Positions 17,298-26,817 of a stretch of 37,975 nt of DNA are shown here, piece by piece (within the stretch, counting starts at the first letter, position 1; the number at the start of each line of letters is the position of its first letter). The notes beneath the pieces are model-generated. The model was not told where the DNA came from. It saw only the letters and a program-made list of their open reading frames with translations, and searched no databases. A program made the position numbers and the translations under genes. The stretch is from Methanosarcinaceae archaeon (GTDB lineage: Archaea > Halobacteriota > Methanosarcinia > Methanosarcinales > Methanosarcinaceae), in contig PXAV01000094.1 in the NCBI GenBank assembly GCA_003565715.1, positions 1-37,975 on the forward strand. Direction: 5' to 3'.

Positions 17298-19025
17298 CTA
17301 CTCTATACTCATCAGTACGTCACCCGATTTCACTGCATCCCCTTCTGCTATCATTATAGCCTTAACGGTGCCGCCATGTGGTGCATGAATTGCATTTTCC
17401 ATTTTCATTGCCTCTATGACACACCCGACAGCCCCTTCCTCGATATTATCCCCGATCTTTGTCTTGATCGAGAGTACCATTCCCTGCATGTGGCTGGTTA
17501 CTGCACCTGGAACACTATCTGCATCGGTCTTTGTTCCTGCATCCACAAATTTTATCGATCCGCCCGAAGGGTTTACCCTGACTTTGAATATCTCCCCATC
17601 GACCTCGACATTATACTCTGTAGGTATACCTGATGTATCTGGCACAGCACATGGGTTCTTTTTCTGCATGATAGCCGCAAGGTCCTCCTCTTCAAGTTCT
17701 CCCTTCAGGAATGCAGGGGCTATTGCAGGGTACAGTATATAGGTCAGTATGTCCTCTTCTTTCTTTATAAGCCCCATATCTTCTGCTTCTTTCTTCATCC
17801 TTTCATATTCTGGTTGGAGAAGATCTGCGGGTCTGCATGTGATTGGTTCATCCTCTCCAATTATCTTTGCAATAATCTCCTCACTTATCTTCTGTGGAGG
17901 CCTTCCATAGAGTCCTTTCACATAATCTCTTACTTCTTTTGGGATCACTTTGTACCTTTCCCCCATAAGTACATTTAGCACAGCCTGGGTCCCAACAATC
18001 TGGCTTGTGGGAGTTACAAGTGGGGGGTACCCAAGTTCTGCACGTACCAGAGGCATCTCAGCAAGCACATCATTGAACTTGTCAACTGCATTCTGCTCCT
18101 TTAGCTGTGACACGAGGTTGGAGAGCATTCCTCCGGGTATCTGGTATAGTAATACGTTGGTATCTATCTGCTCGGATATCGGATCAAGTATGCAACGGTA
18201 TTCTTCTTTTATATCCTTGAAATATTTTGATATCTCAGATATAAGTTCCAGATCAAGTCCGGTGGCACGCTTTGTTTCTGCAAGGGCAGCAATTATGGAT
18301 TCTGTAGGTGGTTGTGATGTGCCCCAGGCAAAGGGTGAAAGAGCAGTATCAAGTATATCAACACCTGCTCTACATGCTGCTGTATAGCTCATCGGTGCCA
18401 TACCTGATGTGCAATGGGAGTGCAGGTCAACAGGAATATTGACTTGTGCTTTGAGTGCTTTTACAAGGTCATATGCCTGTTGTGGGGATATAAGTCCGGC
18501 CATGTCCTTTATACAGATAGAATCACATTCAAGCTCTGCCAGACCATTTGCCATCTCTACATACTTATCAATTGTATGAACAGGGCTTATTGTGTAAGCT
18601 ATGGCACCCTGTACGTGAGCACCTTCCTTTTTAGCCACTGTGATGGCCTTTTCCATATTACGAATGTCATTTACAGCATCAAAAACCCTGAAGATATCAA
18701 TACCGTTCTCGTGGGCCTTTTTCACAAACTTTTCCACAACATCATCAGAATAGTGCCTGTATCCTACCAGGTTCTGTCCTCGCAGAAGCATCTGGGCAGG
18801 TGTTTCTTTCATATGTTTTTTCAGTTCCCTTAGTCTCTCCCATGGATCTTCGTTCAGGTATCTTATAGAACTATCAAACGTCGCTCCACCCCACATTTCA
18901 AGTGAATAATATCCAACCTCATCAAGCTTGTCAACAATTGGGAGCATGTTACGTGTGCGCATCCTGGTTGCAATAAGTGATTGGTGCGCATCTCGAAGAA
19001 TTGTTTCAGTTATTTTTACTTTCAT
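17298..19025 (-). CDS. pycB: Pyruvate carboxylase subunit B (carboxyltransferase and biotin carrier)
   Basis: The 575-residue subunit has an N-terminal HMGL-like TIM barrel ([20 protein letters not shown], metal-binding Asp early; [12 protein letters not shown] with metal His) that transfers CO2 to pyruvate. A middle helical domain follows, then a C-terminal biotinyl domain with [15 protein letters not shown]; the Lys of MKM is the biotin site. The start at 19025 is chosen because GGAGGAG is 7 nt upstream; the frame opens 16 codons earlier without an SD. The domain order matches archaeal PycB and oxaloacetate decarboxylase alpha; the adjacent pycA and absence of beta/gamma pump genes support pyruvate carboxylase. 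It is first in pycB-pycA-birA. Confidence 0.94.
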   Translation of the reverse strand: MKVKITETILRDAHQSLIATRMRTRNMLPIVDKLDEVGYYSLEMWGGATFDSSIRYLNEDPWERLRELKKHMKETPAQMLLRGQNLVGYRHYSDDVVEKFVKKAHENGIDIFRVFDAVNDIRNMEKAITVAKKEGAHVQGAIAYTISPVHTIDKYVEMANGLAELECDSICIKDMAGLISPQQAYDLVKALKAQVNIPVDLHSHCTSGMAPMSYTAACRAGVDILDTALSPFAWGTSQPPTESIIAALAETKRATGLDLELISEISKYFKDIKEEYRCILDPISEQIDTNVLLYQIPGGMLSNLVSQLKEQNAVDKFNDVLAEMPLVRAELGYPPLVTPTSQIVGTQAVLNVLMGERYKVIPKEVRDYVKGLYGRPPQKISEEIIAKIIGEDEPITCRPADLLQPEYERMKKEAEDMGLIKKEEDILTYILYPAIAPAFLKGELEEEDLAAIMQKKNPCAVPDTSGIPTEYNVEVDGEIFKVRVNPSGGSIKFVDAGTKTDADSVPGAVTSHMQGMVLSIKTKIGDNIEEGAVGCVIEAMKMENAIHAPHGGTVKAIMIAEGDAVKSGDVLMSIE

Positions 19026-19104
19026 GGGACTCCTCCGGGATTTTTTTAAAACTTGTATAAACATTACTGTCAAAGCTATGTGTGGCTTGACTGTAGTAAA
19101 GAAT

Positions 19105-19150
19105 CATCTAATTTCATTTTAGATGAAATTGTATCATATATATCATGTTC
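19105..19150 (-). promoter_or_regulatory. pycB promoter with overlapping dyads
   Basis: On the minus strand a TATA-like GATATATATGATAC (about 19131-19145) lies 105-120 nt before pycB, giving a predicted start near 19110-19118. That spot is covered by two overlapping dyads: CATCTA (19105-19110)/TAGATG (19120-19125), and AATTTCAT (19110-19117)/ATGAAATT (19123-19130). Their position suggests a repressor operator; the HTH-containing BirA of this operon is a candidate by inference only. Confidence 0.4.
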
Positions 19151-19471
19151 TTTTATGTAGTTTCTGGTAGTCCTTATATGCGCATCTTGTGGTTAGCAAC
19201 CAATTTTGGAAAAATAACAACATATACCATGTGTTATGTTATGTATAGTAAAAAAACATCAATATTCAATGCAAACAAGGAAGATAAAAAAACATAAAAC
19301 AAACAACCCAATCAGACGATCATTTATCTATAACCTTGAACAGCGTATGATGGAAAGAATAGCTAATATCGCACGTAAAAAGTATACAAACATGCATATC
19401 TATATATACACAAACATCCAACTAAAAATGTAAATAAAAATGTAAATTATATATATAAGCATGTAAAATTA
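19151..19471. other. AT-rich intergenic region, no supported gene
   Basis: About 320 bases lie between pycB's promoter and the 3' end of trm5. A 65-codon plus-strand frame exists (19236-19433), but it is Lys/Asn/Ile-rich as expected from A-rich DNA, has no SD and resembles no family. The stretch before 19472 is a run of ATATATAT/TGTAAAT sequence, possibly the trm5 3' flank. Confidence 0.4.
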
Positions 19472-20482
19472 TTATATTATTTCCACTTCAATACATACAT
19501 TGAACTGATAAGGTGCATAGGATCGAACTACTCTTTTATCCAGTAACTGACATATTTTTCCAGCTTTAGTTGCAGCTTCTTCTATAAGCTTTAGAGAAGA
19601 GTCAAAAAGATCGTTCTGAGGATTTATATCATAGTAGTGTATTATGGCATTGCGGGCACAGATCTGCATTGCAGCGTCAAGGAATTTGTGTGCATTGTGC
19701 GGCAGGTTCATTATAACATGGTCCGCTGAAGCTTCAAGTCTTTTTGCCTCATGTATAGCATCCCCCTCGATTGCCTTTACATTGTATGTGGCATTTAGCT
19801 CTATATTCTTCTTTAGGAATTGGACTGCTGAAGGGTTCTTATCAATTGCTATAACTTTTATTAAAGGGCTTTTTTTTGCTATAATTATACTATATGGGCC
19901 TACACCTGCAAACATATCAGCAACAGTATCTCCGTCTTTTATTTGTGCAAGTATCCTTGAGCGCTCTGTTGCAAGGCGGGGAGTGAAATATGCCTTCTCA
20001 AGGTCTATATGGTATCTGCATCCATATTCTTTATGAATTGTTGATGTTTTGTCCTCACCGGCTATTGTGCGAAACCTGCGGGTTCTGAACTCCCCTTCTA
20101 CCGGTCCAAGCGGAGCAAGCACAGTTCTAACATTCTTCTTTACCTTTATGATAGCATCAGCAACCACTCCAGGCTCTGGTGTATCCTCTTCTATAAGGGC
20201 AATATCACCTATTATCTCAAAGTGCGGTACTGTGTCAAGCAGATTTTCAAGTTTGAGCTGTCCTGTCTGCTTTTTGAATTCGTACAACATAAAAGTAATA
20301 TTCTCACAGATATCTGTAAACACTTTTGTGTTTTCCTCCTGGGTGCTATCTGCCAGTGGGATGTACAAATATTCATCTTCTGCAGATATCTGTGCTGAGC
20401 TATCCAGCATATTTCTCTCAAGTAGTTCCCTTCGAACCTCTTCTCCTCTGTCCTTTGGAACACGTATGCAATTTCTTATCAT
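19472..20482 (-). CDS. trm5: tRNA (guanine-37 N1)-methyltransferase
   Basis: The 336-residue enzyme methylates N1 of G37 next to the anticodon, preventing +1 frameshifts. The N-terminal D1 and D2 domains (IGDIALIEEDTPEP; HKEYGCRYHIDLEKAYFTPR) lead to a Rossmann methyltransferase with motif I VADMFAGVGPYSI and the catalytic-region motif HVIMNLPHNAHKFLD. The start ATG at 20482 forms an ATGA overlap with the stop of the upstream exporter gene; the longer frame back to 20536 lies inside that gene. Two or three Trm5 subtypes exist in archaea. The intact D1-like N-terminus suggests the b type, with low certainty. Confidence 0.92.
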   Translation of the reverse strand: MIRNCIRVPKDRGEEVRRELLERNMLDSSAQISAEDEYLYIPLADSTQEENTKVFTDICENITFMLYEFKKQTGQLKLENLLDTVPHFEIIGDIALIEEDTPEPGVVADAIIKVKKNVRTVLAPLGPVEGEFRTRRFRTIAGEDKTSTIHKEYGCRYHIDLEKAYFTPRLATERSRILAQIKDGDTVADMFAGVGPYSIIIAKKSPLIKVIAIDKNPSAVQFLKKNIELNATYNVKAIEGDAIHEAKRLEASADHVIMNLPHNAHKFLDAAMQICARNAIIHYYDINPQNDLFDSSLKLIEEAATKAGKICQLLDKRVVRSYAPYQFNVCIEVEII

Positions 20483-21096
20483 ATTACTATTCCTGCTATG
20501 AACCACATACCAAAAATTATAAGGAACAGGCCGCATGACACAAGTACCCTTTCATAGGTCTTTGTTGACATTAATTTTTTTCCCTTGCTGAATGAAGCTG
20601 AAACAGCTGTAAAATAACCTATATCAGCTAACCAGTGACCGACTATAAACATTATTGCAGCTAGTAAGCTGATTTCAAGCCCTCTAAGTACAAGCGCACT
20701 TCCTGCAGCAAGCCACCATATCCAGAAATATGGATTAGCAGCTGAGGTTATAAATCCTGCTGAAAAGTTATTTACTTTCACAGGACTATAACTTTTAACT
20801 GAGCTTTCCGAAAGACCTGCGTTGCGTATAGTAAGCATGCCAAAGACCACAAGTATAATTCCTCCAAATAGAGATATAGTCATTAAGATGCTATCACTTA
20901 CAGCTGTTATGCCTAAGATCACAAGTATGCAAATGGCCAATTCAAGTGACGCATGGCCGACCACTACCTCAGGCCCCGCTTTCCATCCAGTTTTCAGGGA
21001 ACCATCTATAGTAGCAAAAAGCATTGGCCCGGGAACTATGGCTCCTGTCATGCCAATTACAAATCCTATAGTAAGCATTTCCAGCATATCGAGCAT
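20479..21096 (-). CDS. LysE/RhtB-type exporter
   Basis: The protein has about 205 residues and six hydrophobic helices. The family landmarks are GFVIGMTGAIVPGPMLFA in the first helix (the PGP motif), GHASLELAICILV in the second, and AANPYFWIWW (N-P motif) in the fourth. LysE-superfamily members export amino acids or related small molecules; the substrate here is not predictable. The start is uncertain: ATG at 21096, 21087 or 21078 all precede the first helix, and none has a clear SD. The frame opens at 21177 in a TCAA repeat, which I do not think is translated. It is coupled to trm5 by an ATGA overlap. Confidence 0.82.
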   Translation of the reverse strand: MLDMLEMLTIGFVIGMTGAIVPGPMLFATIDGSLKTGWKAGPEVVVGHASLELAICILVILGITAVSDSILMTISLFGGIILVVFGMLTIRNAGLSESSVKSYSPVKVNNFSAGFITSAANPYFWIWWLAAGSALVLRGLEISLLAAIMFIVGHWLADIGYFTAVSASFSKGKKLMSTKTYERVLVSCGLFLIIFGMWFIAGIVI

Positions 21097-21173
21097 CGTA
21101 TTCAATGAATAGTAGATACAAAAGCTAAAAAAGGTTTTGTAGGATAACCTTGGATCTAAGTATTTTACTATTG

Positions 21174-21198
21174 TCAATCAATCAATCAATCAATCAAT
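21174..21198. repeat. TCAA tetranucleotide repeat, about 6 copies
   Basis: Six perfect tandem TCAA units plus one T lie between the aroC stop (21203) and the exporter gene. On the minus strand they read TTGA. It is the only clear simple-sequence repeat of this kind in the window, and copy number may vary between strains. Confidence 0.9.
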
Positions 21199-21202
21199 AT
21201 AT

Positions 21203-22300
21203 CTATTTCACAAGTGAGTCGGGGCCTATCTTTGCAGTTCTTATCATGTGATCTGCAAGCACTAACGCCATCATAGATTCAGCAACTGGTACCATTCTTG
21301 GAGGTATTGTCGGATCATGTCTGCCATGTATCTCAATATCTATCTCTTTCATCGTGTTTGTATCCACACTTCTCTGAAGCTTTGATATAGAGGGTGTTGG
21401 TTTAACAGCTATTCTGCATATTATGGGCAATCCTGTGGATATGCCTCCTATTATACCGCCTGCATTGTTGTTATCGGGAATTGCCTTTTCTGTGTTGACC
21501 ACAAAAGGATCGTTCATCTGGCTTCCTTTCATTCTTGAACATTCAAACCCCGCTCCTATCTCCACACCTTTCACGGCACCTATACCCATCATGGCACAGG
21601 CAATATCTGCATCCAGCTTCTCAAAAACAGGTTCTCCCAGACCAGCTGGCACGCCAGTAGCAATAATCTCCACTATACCGCCTATACTATCCCCTGCAAG
21701 CCGGGCATCATTAACTCGCTCCAGCATTTTTTCTGCAGCCTTGGGATCAGCACAGCGTAGATGATTCTTAACAACATTGGCACGAATTTCTTCATATGTA
21801 AGCTTTTTGGATCTGATATTTCCCAGTTCTATAACATGGGCAAAAACATCAATTCCTGCAATTGAGAGTAGTTTTCTGGCTACTGCTCCACCTGCAACTC
21901 TTCCAATAGTCTCCCTGCCTGAAGATCTTCCTCCACCCCTGTGATCCCTTATCCCATATTTCTCTGAATAGCAAAAATCAGCATGACCCGGGCGGGGTAT
22001 GTTCCTTATAGGGTCATAGGCTCCAGAATCTGCATTTCTGTTCCATACAAGCATGGATACAGGCATTCCGGTTGTAAGGCCTTCAAATACACCCGATAAT
22101 ATTTCCACCGTATCATACTCTGATCGTGGGGTTGAAACATCGCTCTGACCTGGACGGCGTCTGTCAAGGTCCTTTTGGATATCATTTTCAGAAAGTTCAA
22201 GACCTGCAGGAACGCCATCAACAACTACTCCCAGTGCTTTTCCATGGGATTCGCCCCAAGTGGTTATCCTGAAAGAAGCTCCAAATGTATTTCCTGGCAT
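21203..22300 (-). CDS. aroC: Chorismate synthase
   Basis: The 365-residue enzyme converts 5-enolpyruvylshikimate 3-phosphate to chorismate using reduced FMN, the last common step of aromatic amino acid synthesis. Family signatures are seen in order: [18 protein letters not shown] (14-31), [32 protein letters not shown] (with catalytic His and the FMN-binding segment) and GGISTGLPI. The tail ends [16 protein letters not shown]. Length is typical. AGGAT precedes the ATG. It lies 25 nt downstream of the CDF transporter gene, so the two are probably co-transcribed, though they share no function I can see. Confidence 0.97.
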   Translation of the reverse strand: MPGNTFGASFRITTWGESHGKALGVVVDGVPAGLELSENDIQKDLDRRRPGQSDVSTPRSEYDTVEILSGVFEGLTTGMPVSMLVWNRNADSGAYDPIRNIPRPGHADFCYSEKYGIRDHRGGGRSSGRETIGRVAGGAVARKLLSIAGIDVFAHVIELGNIRSKKLTYEEIRANVVKNHLRCADPKAAEKMLERVNDARLAGDSIGGIVEIIATGVPAGLGEPVFEKLDADIACAMMGIGAVKGVEIGAGFECSRMKGSQMNDPFVVNTEKAIPDNNNAGGIIGGISTGLPIICRIAVKPTPSISKLQRSVDTNTMKEIDIEIHGRHDPTIPPRMVPVAESMMALVLADHMIRTAKIGPDSLVK

Positions 22301-22325
22301 AATCCTATAGATTCCCTGATCATAT

Positions 22326-23207
22326 TTATATCGACCGAGTGTGTGCAGGTTCTATGTGTACCATTACGTCCTCAATACCTTCAATATTCTCTTTGATACG
22401 ATATTGTACTATATGTGAAACAGTATGGGACTTATAAGTGCTCATATCCGGGTCCACTTCTACATGAAGGTCAACATATAAACTGCCCGGGGGTCCTCTT
22501 GTGCGTATGTTGTGGCACTCTATAACACCTTCTATGTTACGAACGATACTGGCGATCTTTTCTGTATCTATCTGTGATTCATCACATAGTATGGATAGAC
22601 TACGGAATATTATCTCGGCTCCGGCATGCAGTATCACAAGAGCTATCATTATTGATATCAACGGGTCTATGGCGGGGTAACCCAGATGTATCGCCACCAA
22701 TCCGATGACCACAGATATAGAGGTGTACATATCACTTTTAGTGTGTGCTGAGTCTGCAAGTAATACCTCACTGTCCAATTCTTCACCTTTGATCCTCTCA
22801 TAGGTCGTCACCCCGTAATTTATTATAATAGTCCCAAGCATAATAGCAAAACTTACAACTGTTACCTGTGGGTTTGCATCACTACCAAAGCGACCAAAGG
22901 CCGAGTGAACGATCTCAAAGGCTACGATTGCCAGTAACAAGGCTATCATTATAGATGCAATAGTCTCAAATTTACGATGTCCGTAAGGGTGTTCCCTGTC
23001 AGGTGGCTTGGCTGCGATATAGATACCTATCAAAGCAATTATATTGGATACCCCATCAAAAAGAGAATGATAACCATCTGCCTGCATGCTCAGCACATCT
23101 GTTTGTACACCGTAGGCAATTTTAGCAAAAGCCACCCCCAGATTGAGAAAAAGTAACAGAATTAATATTTTACGTATTTTCCTGAAACGCAGCTCTATAT
23201 CAGACAT
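22326..23207 (-). CDS. Cation diffusion facilitator (CDF) metal transporter
   Basis: The 293-residue inner-membrane antiporter exports divalent metal (Zn, Fe, Mn, Co or Cd types exist) in exchange for protons. Six helices span about 12-215. The metal site is formed by DGYHSLFD (44-51, helix II) and DSAHTKSD (about 151-158, helix V), the HxxxD pairs of the Zn/Fe-type subfamilies. HPYGHRKFE is a conserved loop. The cytoplasmic domain (about 215-290) has the ferredoxin-like fold with [21 protein letters not shown] and a His near the end. Metal choice cannot be fixed from this. It is first in the unit CDF-aroC and is followed upstream by AT-rich DNA with dyads. Confidence 0.92.
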   Translation of the reverse strand: MSDIELRFRKIRKILILLLFLNLGVAFAKIAYGVQTDVLSMQADGYHSLFDGVSNIIALIGIYIAAKPPDREHPYGHRKFETIASIMIALLLAIVAFEIVHSAFGRFGSDANPQVTVVSFAIMLGTIIINYGVTTYERIKGEELDSEVLLADSAHTKSDMYTSISVVIGLVAIHLGYPAIDPLISIMIALVILHAGAEIIFRSLSILCDESQIDTEKIASIVRNIEGVIECHNIRTRGPPGSLYVDLHVEVDPDMSTYKSHTVSHIVQYRIKENIEGIEDVMVHIEPAHTRSI

Positions 23208-23594
23208 CAGTTGAAATATTGAACCTTAAACATATAAGGGATGTGATTAACCTGGCTAAAAAAAGAAGGCTTTCCAATACAATTTATACAATATTTGTTA
23301 ATTACATATTAATAACAAATGACTATAACTAACTCTCTTACTTAAGTTTTTGAGCTGCAATACAGGATAGGAGAAAATTATAGTTTATAGAAATATTCAA
23401 CATAATGTGCATACACATATTTGTGTATAACATACAGCACAAAAGTACAAACAAGCAAACAAGCAAATATATAAATACATAAAATATAATACAATATTAA
23501 TATATACTAATGTCAACAATGATAATAGTAATAATGCTGATTTTGTATTATAACACATTATGTCAATTTTTATTCCAACATAAATGGTGATAGC
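23208..23594. promoter_or_regulatory. Divergent AT-rich region between CDF gene and lipoprotein gene
   Basis: No gene is seen in 387 bases. It holds two dyads: ATTTGTTA (23293-23300)/TAACAAAT (23313-23320), nearer the CDF gene, and ATACACA (23411-23417)/TGTGTAT (23422-23428), nearer the lipoprotein. A short AACAAGC tandem duplication (about 23450-23465) is followed by TATA-like ATATATAAATAC. Binding proteins are unknown. Confidence 0.4.
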
Positions 23595-24311
23595 TTGTTG
23601 ATAAAGACAATAAACATTATATTCCTGCTAATAATACTTTTTCTTTTTTTACCTGGGAGTGGATGTCTTGAGGCATCTTCTGTAAAACCTGCGATCATAG
23701 ATGAGAATGCACTGATAGCCTATGGCTGGTCCCAAGTTTCAATTGAAGAGGGCTCTTTCTCACAGGTGATAAGCAGTTCAACTACAATAACCATCAACTC
23801 AAGCACTGTTAAATATCGTAATGACAGGCTTAGTAAGGAAGTAAATGAGCAGATACTCGAATTTAAAGAATCCAGCAAAGTACCTATTCCTCTGGAAGTA
23901 CCTCAGAACCTGAGTGCTCAGATAATCACCTATCGCATATCTCTGCCAATGGGAATCACAGTTCCTGAAAGAGTTATCTCAAGGATAATGGAGGGAAAGA
24001 TCAACGAAATAGAGCAAAGCAACAATATTGAGAACCTACAGGATACTACTACTAAAATACTGGTGCTGGCAGACGGAACAGAAACCTTTGTCAAAATGTT
24101 TTCTGCATCTGGCAATTCCACAGATAAGGGACTGAGTATGCTGGGCTTTGTAACTGCATTTGAAAGTGAAGGATCAAGCACCATTGTCTTTGGTCTGGTT
24201 CCTAACGGTTCATATACTATTGATGCGGGACCTGTAAATGGCACACTGTTCCATATAGATGGTCATAGCGAACGTAATCAGATGCTGCAACTTGTAAGTA
24301 CTGTAGAATAA
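23595..24311 (+). CDS. Secreted lipoprotein, archaeal, unknown function
   Basis: The 238-residue protein has an N-terminal hydrophobic helix (FLLIILFLFLPGSGCLE) ending in a lipobox-like GSGC, so it is probably lipid-anchored at Cys24 on the outer face. The rest is Ser/Thr- and beta-rich with several N-x-S/T sites (INSSTV, GNSTDK, PNGSYT), typical of exported archaeal proteins. Similar lipoproteins in haloarchaea and methanogens are grouped as DUF6517, a possible but unchecked match. The start is TTG at 23595 after GGTGATAG; the second TTG codon could also serve. It is monocistronic and divergent from the CDF gene. No catalytic motif is visible. Confidence 0.68.
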   Translation: MLIKTINIIFLLIILFLFLPGSGCLEASSVKPAIIDENALIAYGWSQVSIEEGSFSQVISSSTTITINSSTVKYRNDRLSKEVNEQILEFKESSKVPIPLEVPQNLSAQIITYRISLPMGITVPERVISRIMEGKINEIEQSNNIENLQDTTTKILVLADGTETFVKMFSASGNSTDKGLSMLGFVTAFESEGSSTIVFGLVPNGSYTIDAGPVNGTLFHIDGHSERNQMLQLVSTVE

Positions 24312-24484
24312 GTACAGTTACTTATCATTTTGTTTATGACTACTATCAATGCAAATAGTATTATTGTAATTGTCTTAATTGATATGTTTTCTCATAAATA
24401 GTGGATATTTGATACCACTTGTAATCACAGGGATAGCTCTGAGCAACCGGAACATATATTTCACATAAATTAGCAGTTCAGAGC

Positions 24485-25261
24485 ATGGTAAAAATTGCTG
24501 TCACGGGAAAAGGTGGAGTCGGTAAGACAACACTTTCAGGAACACTTGCAAGGATGATGGCAAGGGATGGTTATGATGTCCTTGCAATTGATGCAGATGC
24601 CGATATGAACCTTGCCTCTTCATTGGGTATTGGAAAAGTCCCAAAACCTCTTACTGAGTACCAGGAGCTCATTGAAGAAAGAGCCGGGGAAAAAGAGGGA
24701 ATGTTCAAGTTCAATCCCAAGGTTGATGATATTGTGGACATGTTCGGTGTTGCGGGTCCTGATAATGTTAAGATGCTTGTAATGGGTACTATAGAAAGGG
24801 GGGGAAGTGGATGCATGTGTCCTGCATCAGCTTTCCTGCGGGCTTTTTTGAGGCATTCAGTACTTAAGGATACCAGCGCAGTGATACTTGATATGGAAGC
24901 TGGTATCGAACACCTTGGAAGAGGTACTACAAGAGGAATAGACCTTATGATAGTTGTAGTAGAGCCAGGCCTGCGTTCAATTGAAACAGCAAAGAGGATC
25001 AAGGACCTTTCTGAGGGAATTGAAATTAAAAATCTTGCAGCAGTCATAAACAAAGGCACATCTGCTAACATAAGGCCAAAACTTGAAGAGCTTGGAATTC
25101 CTGTCTTGGGTGAGATACCATACGATGCCCATCTTGTGGATGCGGATTTCAATGGACTTGCACCAATAGATGTTGGAGGAAAATGGGTGGACTCTGTCAG
25201 TAGTATTAAAGATCGGATGCTTGAGCTGGTAGAGGGATTTAAGGACCTAGATAATAAATGA
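24485..25261 (+). CDS. cooC: CooC-type nickel insertion ATPase for CO dehydrogenase
   Basis: The 258-residue SIMIBI-class ATPase has the deviant Walker A GKGGVGKTT (8-16), DADADMN (36-41) and the CooC dimer metal motif CMC (C110 and C112). The family delivers Ni to the C-cluster of CO dehydrogenase, here presumably the acetyl-CoA decarbonylase/synthase used for acetate or carbon fixation. No CODH subunit is in the window, so the gene is detached from its target operon. ATG at 24485 follows an AT-rich leader without a strong SD. The C-terminus ends 31 nt before the stop of the convergent permease gene. Confidence 0.92.
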   Translation: MVKIAVTGKGGVGKTTLSGTLARMMARDGYDVLAIDADADMNLASSLGIGKVPKPLTEYQELIEERAGEKEGMFKFNPKVDDIVDMFGVAGPDNVKMLVMGTIERGGSGCMCPASAFLRAFLRHSVLKDTSAVILDMEAGIEHLGRGTTRGIDLMIVVVEPGLRSIETAKRIKDLSEGIEIKNLAAVINKGTSANIRPKLEELGIPVLGEIPYDAHLVDADFNGLAPIDVGGKWVDSVSSIKDRMLELVEGFKDLDNK

Positions 25262-25294
25262 GAAAAGTCCACGATAAATTATCAAGCTTATCTT

Positions 25295-26650
25295 TCACAT
25301 GAAAAAGACGATAACAGGTACCATTATAACTCCCATGGCATGCGATTTTCTTATCTGGATGAATGAGGCTATCATCCCCATAGGTGTTGCTATGATAAAT
25401 ATCATAAGTCCGAAGGGACCTGTAAATAGCAGGCACATGAGCAAAAGCAAAAAGATTATTGTGTAGCACAGTAGCGGATAATCAAGTTCTGAGAGTCTGT
25501 GATGTATACTGTCTCCCAGAAATATAGTGGAATAGTATGAAAGGATTGCTGTCAATGCCATAGCGCAAAGGAACAGTATAACTATTCCTCCCTCAAACCA
25601 TACATCTCCAAGCAATTCATCGACAGCTACCATTGCTCCACTACGTGTTCTTCCAATAACTGCGAGTGCCATCAGTGCAAATATAGCATTACAGGTGTTG
25701 ACACCTGAAACTGAAACAATGAACTCCTTAGCAGATTCAAGCACACTATCATCATTATATTTATGTTCACAGTCTTTGTTGTTGAAGGTATCAAAGTCCT
25801 GTTTTATAAAAAGGCGGGCAAATACTGTTGCAACAGAGGATGATATCCCTGGTATCCAGGCAACAAGGGAACCTGAAGTTCCTCCCACCACGATACCCCT
25901 TAGGATCTTTATTTTGTTAAGTTCCATACGTGAAGCCAGTTGTGGGGGTATGCTGGAACTTGACATCAGGCTTATTATAAGCTGTGAGGAACCAAAAAGT
26001 CCACTTAGAAGGGGTAGAAGGATGGAAGGTTCCCCAAAGCTTATGAAAGGTCTCATCAGGTGGTCCATGCTAAATGCAAACATGCCCAAAGATCCGGAAA
26101 GAAGGAATATAAGTAGTGCAAAGAATCTGCTTTTTATTTTTTTTAGCAGGTCTTCTCCAGGAAAGCTTGATCCTCTTTCTGTAAGGATCATGATCATTGC
26201 AATGAATATCAGTATCCAGGATATGTTATTCTGGACCATGGGGTATGCATGCCTGAAGACCAAAGATAGCGGAACAGCTATGAATAATGCAAGTGCTACC
26301 GAGCCGGCACTCCCAAGTGCTGACAGGCGTATGGCCTCAGCTCCTCTTCCTTCAAGCAGCATCTTATGCCCCGGAAGGACAGCCAGAGCCATATCTGAGC
26401 TGGGCGCACCCAGGAATATTGAAGGAATAACATCATGGAATGTGTGAGATATTGCATTTGCAAGTATCATCGCGGCAATGCAGACAACAGGGAGGCCATT
26501 TTGGGAAAGTACGGGGGATAATGCCAGTAGTATCAGTGCGAAGTTGTTTGTGTGTATTCCGGGAACCATGCCAGAGACAAGTCCCAGAAGATAACCTACA
26601 AAAACCGATATTAAAAAAATCCACAATGGAACATCTGCAACCACATTCAT
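25295..26650 (-). CDS. TctA-like (DUF112) multi-pass permease
   Basis: The protein has about 451 residues and 10-12 hydrophobic segments. The N-terminal GYLLGLVSGMVPGIHTNNFA and the internal SLVAWIPGISSSVATVFAR form the paired PGI repeats of the TctA/DUF112 superfamily, whose bacterial members import tricarboxylates with TctB/TctC partners. No TctB or TctC is encoded nearby, and archaeal members usually stand alone, so the substrate is unknown. The ATG at 26650 is preferred to the GTG just before it because AGGAA is 6 nt upstream. That SD lies in the 3' arm of a perfect hairpin (see regulatory entry). It is convergent with cooC. Confidence 0.8.
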   Translation of the reverse strand: MNVVADVPLWIFLISVFVGYLLGLVSGMVPGIHTNNFALILLALSPVLSQNGLPVVCIAAMILANAISHTFHDVIPSIFLGAPSSDMALAVLPGHKMLLEGRGAEAIRLSALGSAGSVALALFIAVPLSLVFRHAYPMVQNNISWILIFIAMIMILTERGSSFPGEDLLKKIKSRFFALLIFLLSGSLGMFAFSMDHLMRPFISFGEPSILLPLLSGLFGSSQLIISLMSSSSIPPQLASRMELNKIKILRGIVVGGTSGSLVAWIPGISSSVATVFARLFIKQDFDTFNNKDCEHKYNDDSVLESAKEFIVSVSGVNTCNAIFALMALAVIGRTRSGAMVAVDELLGDVWFEGGIVILFLCAMALTAILSYYSTIFLGDSIHHRLSELDYPLLCYTIIFLLLLMCLLFTGPFGLMIFIIATPMGMIASFIQIRKSHAMGVIMVPVIVFFM

Positions 26651-26656
26651 CACTAT

Positions 26657-26679
26657 TTCCTGAAATATTTATTCAGGAA
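26657..26679 (-). promoter_or_regulatory. Hairpin covering the SD of the TctA-like gene
   Basis: In the minus-strand leader TTCCTGAA (26679-26672), a 7-nt AT loop and TTCAGGAA (26664-26657) form a perfect 8-bp stem. The AGGA in the second arm is the ribosome binding site, 6 nt from the ATG. The stem would block initiation when folded. Confidence 0.55.
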
Positions 26680-26817
26680 TATTTGATTAGTACTTAATTT
26701 TTCCTTTTCTATTTTAAAATAAATTTAGTACAATAATTTGTTTGATATAATTTACTTGCTTTAATAACATGTTTTTCAGGACACTTTTAAATAATAGTAT
26801 TCACTGAGCTAATGTAG

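Noticed and set aside
19236-19433. 65-codon plus-strand frame between pycB and trm5
   Set aside because: Composition is that of A-rich DNA (Lys, Asn, Ile), there is no SD, no recognisable motif and the sequence merges into ATATAT repeats.
21097-21177. N-terminal extension of the LysE-type protein starting in the TCAA repeat
   Set aside because: It starts at a TTG inside a simple repeat without SD and adds residues not expected before the first helix. Phase variation by frame change was also rejected, since every frame of the repeat contains a TGA.
24571-25272. 233-codon minus-strand frame antisense to cooC
   Set aside because: Ser/Pro-rich shadow of a strongly coding gene; no start signal.
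25695-26447. 250-codon plus-strand frame antisense to the TctA-like gene
   Set aside because: The opposite strand gives a coherent multi-helix permease with PGI motifs; this frame has no family features.
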